Of a DNA stretch of 64,000 nt, positions 25,091-37,090 are shown piece after piece. The notes under the pieces were generated by a model that saw only the letters and a program-made list of their open reading frames with translations, was not told the origin of the DNA and did no database searches. The position numbers and the translations under genes were made by a program. Each line of letters begins with the position of its first letter. The stretch's first letter is position 1. This DNA comes from Camarhynchus parvulus (lineage: Eukaryota > Chordata > Aves > Passeriformes > Thraupidae): the NCBI RefSeq assembly GCF_901933205.1, contig NC_044572.1:22964501-23028500 (forward strand), read 5' to 3'.

Positions 25091-28000
25091 CAAGATTTTT
25101 TAATAGAAATTCTATCAAACCTTATCTTTTTTGTTTTGTTCCACCAATTATTAAGTCCACTTTAAAAAAATAATTGATATGAAGTCTTATTCATTAATCA
25201 TCTCTTCTTTTGATTGCCATTTTGTCTTATTTCTTCTGAAGTCTAATTTTGTGTCCATATTGTCTTTTGTTTCTGTTTTCTGTACTTTCCTTCTGTATTT
25301 TGTGTCAGTGTCCAACAAATATTTGCCAAACTTCTCTTATTTGAAAACCAGAAAAGAAGTATGGGCATATATTTGTAATTTTTTTAGGTCTAGTACCATA
25401 CTTTAGAATGCAGAGCAAATTAGATAATGTTACAGTAGCATAACTACAGTAATAAGCCTATGAAGAGAAATGAGGAAAGAGAATGGCTATTCTTGTGTAG
25501 AATTCCTGGAAAGACTTTTAAAGGATGCCTTACATTTGTTTGCTATCCTCACTAATTCCTTAAGAATTCCTTTGGATATTGAGACATATATCAGATAGAC
25601 ATGTTTATTTGGTGTTTCCAGGTATGACTTTTCTTTCAATGTATGTTCTTCATTAGTGTTCTTGAGTACTTTCTGATAAGTTCTTCAGATGTTTCCAGTT
25701 GTTCTTTTTCTTGTGTTTCTACATGCCAATGTTTTATTAATTTCTCAGAATTATGTTTTTTGGTAGTCTGTTACTCATATGCTGCTATGGTGTCTGTGTT
25801 CATTTCTTGGTTTGAAGTCTAATACTTTCTGATCAGAGGCACCAGGCATCATTATATCCTCACATTCTGAATTCTACCCTCTTGCTTGAGTTCTATGCTG
25901 TTGGTTTATCTGCTGAAATCTCTCTTCTCCAGATAAAGACATTGCTGACAAAATTGAGTCTCTGAGATATGTTTTAAAAATATTTGTATAAGGAATATAA
26001 AGACATACTGTGAAGGTAGTCATATAAATAAAGTAGACCTTGCTGCTGGCTCTCTCATTATTTGCATGTAGCCATTAAAGGCAAGATTTTTCCAAAAGGA
26101 GACTGAAAATGATAGGCAACTTGAGAAATGGGTTGGTATATTCAAAAGTGCTTAGTGCTAAGCAACTGCTCTTGGATTATGTGGCTTGATATTATCCTCT
26201 GCTGTTTGTTCTGTATTACAGATAATTTTTCTTTAACTGAACAGTTCCTTTGATTCTCATCTTAGGATCTTAGGCTCTCAGAAATATGGATAATTTTGAG
26301 AGATGATGCAGACAGGCATCAGTATAAAAATGTGAATAATGTTCCTGGGTTTTGTCACCCCTGCAGATGGTTTAAGCCAATCTCAGAACTCATGTTGTTC
26401 ATCTCTGTTGCCAGCCAGAGACTTATGACAATAGTTAAGATTTCTGCAGTGATGTAAACATCATAAACTATCTTTGCCTTAGGCAAATACTGACTTTTAT
26501 GAGGATTTCATGTGGGGGTTTTAGTGTAGTTTTGACCACCACATTTTCCATGGCAAGATCACTGGTATTCAGGTATTGCCATTCATGAGCATCTCCTCCA
26601 ACTGTGTCTGAAAATTCATTCAAGAAAACCTTAATCACTGCCTTTCCTGCATTTTTGTGTGTGTTGCCTCATGTATCTGCCTAAAGATTTCTGACATCTT
26701 GCCTGCCATATAGTACAGAGAAATGAACATTTATACTTTTTCATGCATGTTTTCTTTTTTTTTTTAATTAGTGACACAGAAACACATATCATTGTAGGAG
26801 ACTGGTGAAAAAAAGTGATTTTTTCATAACTTAAAGTTATTTGCTAGCCAAACAGTTTAATATTTTAGTGATTTCTTTAAATGAATCTAGCTAAGAAAAT
26901 GTTGAGCTATTGTTTGAGGATTTGTGAAAGATGCTGGCTGCAAGCAGGTCATCATGTATATGTGTTCAGTGCCTGCTTGACCCATGTCAGAATGGGAAGA
27001 TGGGAGACTCTCAGCCTGCTGCTGCATTAAACCAGAGAGGCTGGATTGTGTATCTGCAGCAGCACACTGTGAATAACGAGCCCCAGCACAGGGCTGGTGC
27101 ACCTGCCATTGCTGCAGGGCAAAGAGGCAAGTGGTTCCAAAGGGAACTGACCTTTTTCTTCCAGGCACTGAGTCAATCCCATATCCTAAGGCACACATTC
27201 TGCATTAAAATTATTACAGCTCTCCTGGCATTAGGCAGAACAACACACACTAGTGAAAATATATGGAAAAAAACCCCAAAATATGGTGTTGATGGTAGAT
27301 TGTTTATTGTTTTTAATTAGCTCTTTATAGGAAATATATTCTGTAATTTTGAAAAGCATCAGTAAAGTTAAATTGTCCTCTGATAAAGATGAATTTAAGT
27401 AAAATTTAAAATAAAATTTTGAAATCTTTTGCCTGAATTAGCAGCTCACTAGATAGCACAATATAAATGCCAATGTTTATCACTAAATGTGATTCACAAA
27501 AGCCAACATCCTTTTAAATTCTGTAATATAGTGTATATCCACTGGCTGCTACCTCAGCTGAATTTCTATCCCTAAGATCTGATTTACAAATAGACAACTT
27601 TCTGTTAAATTATTCACATCTCATAATAATTGATGTAACAGAGTTGATCTTATGCTGGAGCATATTTGATCATAAATTCAATGAAAACAGCCACCATCTT
27701 TGTGATGTTTGTCCAGCTAAATCCTTCAGTGAATAAAATAATAAAGATGCCAGCTGTGTTTGTTTTATGATCACTGCTGCAATAGGAGGCTGAAAATACA
27801 AATGAATAAAGGACCTAATTTTTCATGTTGGATTTATAAACTCAGAATCCTGCTGTGAAGAGTTTAAATTGAAAAAGTAAAATTTTTACTTCTGTCACAT
27901 TCTTATAAATGCATTGTTTGCTTTTGTATCTCTATTGTTTGGGAATACAGAATCATTTTAAAAGATTGATATTTTTTGGATATGTGTGGTACAGATATTT

Positions 28001-31000
28001 GGTTATTCGTGGTCTCTGGTAGGAAATCTTGTAAAAGTAGGTTAAATTTATGCTTTTCACTCTTGCATCATTGCATGTTAAGAATGGACCATCACTTTTG
28101 TGTTGCCTTCTTTGGTTAGATTTTATGTCAGTTTTAAAGTTCTATTTATTACTATATACTGGTTAGTGTGCCCCAAACTAATTTCACCACCCTGACATAA
28201 AAAAATCATGCTGTGGATCATTATTGGCCTTCCTTCAGCATTATGACTTTTGCAGAATACTGTTACATTCCTTTTATTTCTTTCATATTTGATCCTTACA
28301 GTGCCCTTGAGTTAAGCTTTATTCAGCAACCATGAGGGCATGAATTTTCCCAAGATGTTGACAGACAGTGTTTGGTGAATATCATTTTTCTGTCAGTTAC
28401 AGCCCATGTCTGTACTGCAAACTAAAGCAGAGCCAGAGATTATCTGCTGGCCCCGAGGCCATGTGACAGACCTTGGCTACAGCTGTGCTGAGCAACACTT
28501 GGGCATGCATCCCCTGTGGGCTTGATGTGGTCCCCATGCAGGTGCAGGTGCAGGTATTATTTTGAGGTAGTTCAGCCTTAGGTTTTTAAATCAAAATTTC
28601 CAGAATAAAGTAACACACATGTTGCAGACCATAGGAATTGTGATCTAGTGTAATATATGGCATACATTGCTTGTAGGAGCACAGAACCTGCTGGATTTTG
28701 GGAATGGTCCCTGGCATGGGTTGTTCCCTGGACTGTGTCCAGGAGTGAGTTTGGAGCATGCTGCTGACATGGGCATGATCCAGGGGCAATGTGGACACTC
28801 AGTAGCTGAGCAGTCAGGCTCTTTCACAAGCCCTGTGAATCCAATTCAGCAATAAGGCTTCAGCAGAGAGATTCCTACTATTCCCTGCGCATATTCCTGA
28901 GCATATTCCTGGTGAAGCTCCCTGCTCGCACTGTTCTGCTAGGATTCTTTGTCACTTAGGCCTAAAGTCTTAGGAAAAGAAAAAAAAGAAATATCCCCAA
29001 ACTATGCATCCAGAATGATATATACATTTAACCTTTATTTTTTCTTTCCAGCTTTTCCAAAATACTTTCTTGTCTTCCCCACCAACTTTATCATTCTGAT
29101 CTTGATTATCATAATAGACTTCTCACATCCTCTGCTGATCAACATCCTTATTCAGATCATATAACAAGCAACCAGTAAATTCAGGGTTTTTTTTGTGTAT
29201 TGTTTAATTCGCATCCCAACATTGGCTGTTTTATTCCATCATGTTTGAGCCCCTTCTTATCCTTTTCAAAATCCTCCATAATTTTGCCTCTTCCTCTCTT
29301 TCTTCACAGAGCTCCTATTCCCTGTTTTTATGTCAGTGGTCTCTTTCTCATATTTAAGCCTTCTCATGTCCCCTAGATAGTTCAGGCAGACTCAGAACTG
29401 CTGTTTTCCTTTATGGGAATCAGATGGGCTTTTGCTCAGATAGTGAATTTGTCAGTTGTTTGTGGTCCTTGACTCGAGGCTTCTTGTTCTCCGTTTGGAA
29501 TCTGATAGGACTTGTCAGCCTCAATTATCTGCTTTTGCAAAAGCTTAATATTCATTTAACACCCTAAAATGAGACCCTGATGTTTGTTTACCTGCCCATC
29601 CAGTTCAGTGATAGCACACATGACCAGAGCTTCATGGATTCCACAATTCCATGTGTGCAATTTCTTTTGAGAATCCACTAGCTTTTTTTCATTGTTAGAA
29701 GTGGCCTGAGCTCTGCTGGCAGTCAATTTTTAGCGATAGCTGGCTCTTTGGGAAATCTGACCTTTAGCGGTCACTTTTATAGATAAAAATTTTGATTTTT
29801 GCTCTTAAATCACCTATGCTGATTTATGCCTAAATAGCTGTAACTCCCTGCTTAGCTGTCTCTCTTTCATGATACTTTGACAGGATAGAATTTGCAAAAA
29901 TAGTTCAGGGTTGAGTTCTTCCCTACTGCAAGCCAATTTCTGAGTGTCAGCACTACATCTTCACACATATAAGTACAGGCCCTTAAGAGCCATGTATTTC
30001 AGTAATTGGTGGCTAAAATAGATGGAGTTTGTGACTTATTGATTCACCTCCGAGATGTTTATGGATAAAAAACATGAACACATATGTTAAATTCATGCAA
30101 CTCTTTAGAAAGACACTTCAATGCAGGTAAGTGTGGATATGTAATGTTCCCCTTAAAAAAAAATTCAAAATAATGTTACATTGCCTCCAAATTGAGTACT
30201 AGAGAGATCACTGTTTTCTCCTTTCATGGTGGTCCCTGAAAACAAACCTAGGGTTGTTTTCCCCTGTTCAAGTTCAAAGTCAAGTTCATACATTAACACA
30301 AGCATATTGTCTCTTAACAAGTTTTACTGCCTTTGGTGTCAGACACTGGATTTTCAGCCTGACTGGTTCTCCCTACTCAAAGAGGACCTAAAGTTCACTT
30401 TAGAAAGTTTCTGTCTGCATTAATGGAAAGAGAAAGTGGCGTGCTAAATCAGGAGAGTGGATCTGGAGGAGGAACGACGCTTTCTACACCGCAGTGCTGG
30501 CAGGAAGGTGGTGTCCTACCCTGTGTCACCTGAACCAAGTGCCTGAGGGTCAGGGAGCTGCAGCTGGTTCTATGTGATGTAAGTCTGCCTAAATACAGAC
30601 ATAATAATACCTAATTAATTGTTCTTGACTGCATAGCTTGACTATATTGCCCATATGCCCTCATTACCACCATTTCAGTCTCTTCCTCTCAGTATTTACT
30701 AGTCCTGCATCATTTCCCTCTCGTGCCTTAGCTTAGGAGCATGGTTGCAAAAAGACCAGGATGCCTGCTTTTACATAATTGCTCAGTCTCATTGGGTTCA
30801 GCCAGGCAACTCATCTGCATAAAGTTAAATACATGCATGTGCCTGGGGTCTGTCTTCCTGAGCTTTCCAGGCTTGGGGCATTCTCTCTGCCTCCAAATCT
30901 CTCTCCGCCTTTAATGAGCTGTATAAATAAATACAAAGTACTCCTGTTAGTTCCATGGCCACAAAAATATATTTTATTAGCTGAGAGGTATACAGTAATA

Positions 31001-31621
31001 GAAAAGATCAGACCCATGCAATGTTTTAGGCAGCAGTGGGAGGACAGGGCAAGTAGCTGCTTCCAAGTGGTTGACGGATCTGAGGCCCCAGCAAGACAGA
31101 TTTGTAGGTTAACTCTGATAAATGATCTTTGGCTTCACTGACTAAAGCAAGGTCACCCTTCTCAGGGCACTGCCTGCATGCTGCAACCTTGTAGCAAATT
31201 CTTGTTGAAGTACTGAGCAAACAAACCAGTTCTTATTTACATTAGAATGAAATTAAAATTTCTTAAACCCAAGACGATAAAATATCAGACAAAAGATAGA
31301 GATTCATAGAGCAGTATTAATGTTTATTTACTAGCACTTAGTTCTGTCTTTGTTTATTTGTTTTCTAAAGGTAATGGGTCCAGGAAGACAGCTGGAAAAG
31401 GGAAAATAAGGAAAATAAGGAAGACTTTGTTTACTTCACTAATGGGTGCACCCAGTTGACAAATTTGAAAATCAGAGCTTGGTTTTTTTCTTTTTCTTCA
31501 GAATATCTTTTGCATGGATTTATTTGGAGAGAAGCAATTCAGATTGTCAAGGATGGCATGAGGAAAAACACAGAGCTCTGACTGCATTGTGTGCCAAAGG
31601 TTTCATTCAGCTATTTCTGTG

Positions 31622-31682
31622 TTGGGGGGTGGGGGGCTTATTCCCTCCTTTTTTTTTCTTTTTTTTTTTTTTTTCTTTTTTC
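31622..31682. repeat. G-run followed by long T/C tract
   Basis: Two runs of six G separated by one T (about 31624-31636) are followed at 31647-31682 by a T-rich pyrimidine tract with only three C interruptions. Slippage-prone low-complexity DNA. Confidence 0.85.
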
Positions 31683-34670
31683 GCTTATGTCCAGCCAGTG
31701 AGGAAATAAATATGTGAAGAAAGAATACTATGGAATGTTAACTTCGCTGCTATATTTTTCTTCCTTTTATCATGCCCCAAGATTCACTGAAGTTGATATA
31801 AATTCACCATGCCTTATTTTAAAAAGCATAACAGAAAGGCATTCTTCCTTTAAGAGTCAGACTGTAAAAGGTGATTTTCTTTCACTCAGTTTGGTTTAAG
31901 CCTGTAAAAAGCATTAAGTGAAAAATCAGATATATTTGTTAGGGCATTTACTGCATTACTAACTTATATTTTCAGTTCTCACTGAAAGGTTTATAGAGAA
32001 CATAAACCTTGAAGAGTTTTGTTCAGGATTAAAGTTATATTTTCTCCATTTTCTGGTGAAATAATAGCTCATAAAATGATTGGGGTGTTAGTAATTATTT
32101 TTAGCTCTGTTTATTTTCCAAGGTTATTCTGTTCAGCTTTCTGAAGTGCACAAAGACAGCCTTTAAAAAACACTCACCTTGATCAGAAGATTCATGCCCT
32201 TTAAAGAATTTTAGAATAATCAAAAGCTTCTGGCTAGATGTCACCACTGTGTTGTTTTTCTTCATTAATTGCACTTACAGCAAAGATCTTCCAGTAATCT
32301 ATGAATCTGGCATATTCAGTAGTGGTCTGTTGTGGTGTAAGTAATATACTATGTCTTCCATAATTAGTATCTTTAATACTGGGCTAATTGGGATGCTGAC
32401 AGAATTAAAATAGTTGATTGGTGGTGCCATGTAAAATCAAAAAGAAGTAATTGCTAAATTCTTTCTGGGACAAAATAGTAAGGCATGTTCTAATTAAATT
32501 TCTTAGGAAATACTTTTTATGGGAAATACCTGTGTCTAAGAGAAACTGCTGGAAACTGAGTGACATAATGTGAATTACTTAAGGTAGTCTTCTTTTAGTT
32601 TCAATACTTAGTTCTGATTTTAAACAGTAGCAAAATACTGTACCCAGCAGTTATGCTGCCTAGGCTATACAATGTAAGAATTTCTAGGAATTAAGTTATG
32701 TGATCCTATCACACAACACCACATTCTCAATAGCTTGGAGTATGTTATCACTGCACATACATTGTATGTTCGCTGTTTAAATAAACTCTTCTTCTCTTTA
32801 GTGTCTATCATGTAGACTCCATACTTCTTGCTTCATTTGATACTCCAGCTTATTCTGGCAAAAAGATGATAAGCATCAAATGTAAACCTTACTCTGTGTC
32901 AGAATTGGAAGAAACAAGTAGGAAAAATATCTGCAATATTGTCAATGAACAGTATAAGCAATCTTCCCACCCAAAGCTCTCAATAGTTGGTGCTGAGTTT
33001 CTTTGGAAGGTTTCATAGCTCAGCATATTTATTCTGAGGCATTAGAGCAAGAGCTAGCCCAGGTAGCTCTCACAGAACTCAGGATAATTTTAGGTCTGTT
33101 GTACATTGACTGGTTCTCCTTCAGCATAGCTTTAAAACGTCAAATCAACCAAATTCTGTTTTTAAAAGAGGTGTGTTCTGTAATGGTGGTAATGTTCTGC
33201 TTCCTCTGTGAAGCAGACCAACCAAGCTGGAAATCACAAGCATCGTTTTAAAGAAATACAGAAATACATCTGAAACAGACACTAAAACACGTCAAATATA
33301 GTGCTAAAGAGTCAGGGAGAAATAGACTCATATAAGTTTTTGTCTTGAGTTGCATTAGTTGATGACACAAATAATCAAGTTCTAATTGAGTATAATGGCT
33401 ATTGTCAAAAGTGAATTGCCTTGAGAGGTTGAATCACTTCATTGTCTAGCTTAGGTGTGACTGAGTCTCTGAAGCCTAATCTGACTCATGAGTAGTTTAA
33501 GCTTCTTAATTCTGTGTTCTGAGGAGTTCAGGAGCTGCAACCGTAAGTTTGGTTTACCTACTGGGTCAGTAGATTCTTTTTAAAAATTACCAAGTATATG
33601 CCATTATACACCATGGGCAAATCTGTATTAATCAAAATAGAAAACCTAGTTGTCTATATTGTTAGAACCTTCATTTGTTACGTTCACCTTTTTTCCTGAA
33701 ATGCTGTTCATCTTGGCTGCTTTCCTACTCATGGCATTTGGGCAAGTGTCAAATGAGAATTTGTTCAGACAGGCCAGGGTTCTCATTACCTTCCTGGAAT
33801 GCACTGAATGAACTTGCCTCCACAGCTTTCCAAATGGGGAAAGCTCTGCCCTCTGCTACATCAACATTAACAGCAATGCCAAGCAATCAACACTGACACT
33901 GTTATTTTCTGTTCCATATCAGTGAATACTTATCATTGGTTGTCATGACTTTTATTGTAATAATAAATATTTTAACCACATTTCAGTACTTCAGTGGATA
34001 AGACTCCTGATGCCTGTAATATGGTAATATAATTAAAGGGGATCAAACTAATTTTTAAATTTCCAAAGAGATCATATCATACACCACCATGGAAATCATG
34101 GTGGCCTGAAGACTGTAGCATGCAGTGTTGTGCAGGAGCACAGAGCAAGGACAGACACTGGGAGCAGTACAGCCATGTTATACATGCTACAGCCAGTGCA
34201 GGCTTTGCCCCAGCCTACCTCATCCAAGAGCGAGTCATTGTGCTCATGTGGCAATCTTGCTTCTATTCAGGTGCTGAGTGTACAATTAAAGTGATGGCCA
34301 GGGGAGTCTGGAGACTGGATTTTCCCATCCTGCATGTGTAGACAGCTCAGTGTTTCTGAGTCTAAACTGTTGCCAACATCTCAGTTTGGGAAGAGAAAGA
34401 GGGGCATTAGGTGTTTGGAGACATGTCTTTTCTAGGGAGTGTGCACAATCCAGGACTGCTGTTGGCAGCCCCATGCAGGTGTGGGGTACAGTCCCAACAG
34501 TGACATGTCACACTGGGTCTGTTTGATTGTATTATTTACTCTGTAGTTTGGCTTGAGGTACCTCTATATTGCGCTGTAGAGCAAATTCTGCATTTTGTCA
34601 TTGATCGCAACAAGTAAAACACTGCTTGAGTGAGCCTTCAAATGGTTTTGTCTTTCTTTGTTCATCAGTT

Positions 34671-35022
34671 TTAGTCCTCAATACCTTTTGTGTAAAACAC
34701 TGAAAAAATGGTAACATCTTTGCTCTGTTCTATCATCTTGATGTACTTCTTTATGCCTTCATCTGTATCAAAAGCTAAAAGCCTGGCATCAAAACTTGTG
34801 TTCAGTTGTTGTGGTGGTTTCTTGATGGCTAAATAAACCCTCCAGAGCTCCATGGAGGCGCACGGGGCCCGTTCGGGAAGCGGCTCCTGCACGCTGGAGC
34901 TGGCACGGCGGCTCTTTGAAGACAGTGGGTGTTCTCTGCATGGTGGCAACAACAGAAAGGCTGCTGGAGCTCCTGAAGAGGAAATGCTGCTCGGGTAGGC
35001 CCTGCTCTGATTCGTGTTTCAA
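34671..35022 (-). other. CpG-rich block with protein-like minus-strand ORF, unidentified
   Basis: On the minus strand an ORF of 93 codons (34952 to 34671) ends in a region with the composition of a folded protein; pieces read SFDARLLAFDTDEGIKKYI and IEQSKDVTIFSVFYTKG. An overlapping frame opens upstream (to 35022). The first half carries about eight CpG in 34857-34915, unlike the surrounding intron. I cannot name a family. It could be a retrocopy or degraded exon of another gene, a conserved non-coding element, or chance. No poly-A tail follows the stop and no splice pattern is clear, so I do not call it a gene. Confidence 0.25.
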
Positions 35023-37009
35023 ATAGCTGCTGCTACAGGATCACGTGGAGATTCAGAGGTATAAGCTATCAAGGCACACGTGGGTGTTTCTGTATCAGCT
35101 GCTAGAGGACAATGCATTTGCAAAGTGTTCACTGCAATGCTCGGTGTTGTACGGTTTTGTACAGAGCTCAGGAGAGGCTAAAGCCTGGGATGAGGGGAAA
35201 AGGCTGCTGTCCTCAAGCAGCCTTGGGTGAAAATGTCCCCATACAACCACTGTGGCAGTGCCTTGGGAGATGAGCTAGCACAGGGACTGTGCAGGAGCCC
35301 TGTCGTTGAGGGACCAGAGCATCCTCTGTGAGATGAGCCGGGACGGCTGCCACCTGCCCTGCCTCATTCACACCAATTTGTTACTTCCCTTCATACCATT
35401 AAACTTTAAGCTTTGCTAAATGCTATGATTGTTCAGGTTAACTGTGGTTTTGTCTTTCAGCACTTCAGGTTGCAGGAGTTTGCTTAGAATAAAGAGCGAG
35501 CTGAAATTTCCAAAGGGAACTAGGTGCCTCACTCCTCTAGGCCATACTATAAGTGCCAGCTGAGAAATGAATTAATGATACATTGCAAGAATCATATCTT
35601 CAAGTGGAAAATGTGCACAGTAAATGATTTTTGCTTTGGGAAGCATTTACCTCGTGCTGCTAGGAGCATATAGACAGCATATTATCTCCATTTGTTTTAA
35701 TGCCCATTTGTCTTAATTATTAATGTGAATTTGAACTGCCTTCTTCACTGCATTTAAAAGCAAATCACCCCAAGTTCAGAAGTTCACTGCACATGCCCCA
35801 AACTTTTTTTTCTTAAGAGCTTAAGCCAAACTTCAGTGATCTTAGTCATGTTCTGCTTGACCAAATACTGACCTTCCTCTGGAGTAGGAAGACATTTAAG
35901 CCTGTTTTCTGAAATTAAATCAAATTCTTGTAATCCAATGAGATTTACAACTGCTCAAGTCTAGTCAGATTCATATATATTTCAAGTGAGACAGGTTCAT
36001 GTGGTGTTTGTTTTTCTTGAGCTAAGACTGTATAAAGCATTTGGGATTAAACTGAAAATCAATGTGTTTCACAAATGTCATCAGAGTAGGTGTGTAAAAA
36101 TATTCCCAGTATTTCTCAAATCTAATATTTTCTGATATCTGCATATTATTTAACACTCATTGCCAAAGGTTTCTCTGTATTCTGCTGTACACTGCATTTT
36201 CTGAAAGTATGTATGCTGTCATGGCCAGTAACTATTCCTCAGTGATTAGTGTGACAGTAAGTGAAGCGTGAATATTGAGACTTGCCATATCATGCATGCC
36301 AAGTTCCTATATGGCCCAACTGCTGTGAGACAAAACATGCTATTATGTTTTAGACACAAAGCCATATTGTATGAAATTCCATCCTGTCTCGTACTGAAAG
36401 AGGTGTATTTAAAAATGAAATCTTTTTCTTCTTCAGCTCTTTTTGTTAACATCTGTATTAGGTATTTAACTACTGAGCCCCATCAGAAAATTTAGCCTTT
36501 GTCTCTATTGAGGAATCAGGTTTCAAACTTACATCAGACAAATTGTTAATGTTTTAAGGAGGATATTTTAAAGAGAATTGGCGAAAAGGAAAAAAAAAAG
36601 GAAAAAACAAAGCAATCGTTCCAATGTTCCAACCACTGAGGTTATGCGCTAAATAGGGTTTTCTAAACAATTCTGATTGTTTATCTGTAGCAGATGTAAT
36701 TTTAATACATGATCATACAGTACATTTTTCACAAGTAAAGAATAGCTTGTCTTTCAACAAAGCAGCAAAATTAGTCATGCATTCCATAAAGGCATTGGTT
36801 TTTAATACTGACAACCTCAGGAACCCACATACATGTGCTTTTTGCAGTGGTCACTGATTTCCAGAAGTGACCTGTGCAGAAGACATGAGTTTTGGAGAAG
36901 AATTTTTTCATTGTTGAGCAAAGCTCCATAAACAAAATTAGAATTTTGATGTAGAACTTTAAAGATACAGCTGAGCTAGGGGAAAGTGGTGATTTGATCC
37001 ATGAGTTAC

Positions 37010-37090
37010 TCAGATGATCTTTGGCCTGTATTACACAAGAGGTGACACTTGATCGTTATGGTCCCTTCAGAGTTTGAAATCTATAAATGC
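37010..37090 (+). mobile_element. Ancient CR1-like 3' tail
   Basis: The sequence CAGATGATCTTTGGCCTGT, then GGTGACACTTGATC, then ATGGTCCCTTCAGAGTTTGAAATCTAT, resembles the 3' end of old CR1 elements common in turtles and crocodilians (recalled form: AGATGATCATAATGGTCCCTTCTGACC, then AAAATCTATGAA). It is well diverged, so the insertion probably predates birds. It is in sense with CDK14. The assignment is from memory. Confidence 0.55.

Noticed and set aside
27396..27417. AAGTAAAATTTAAAATAAAAT shared with about 62774-62794
   Set aside because: A 21-bp match of A/T-only low complexity is expected by chance in such AT-rich DNA.
34084..34104. 8-bp inverted repeat CCACCATG / CATGGTGG
   Set aside because: Expected by chance at this length.
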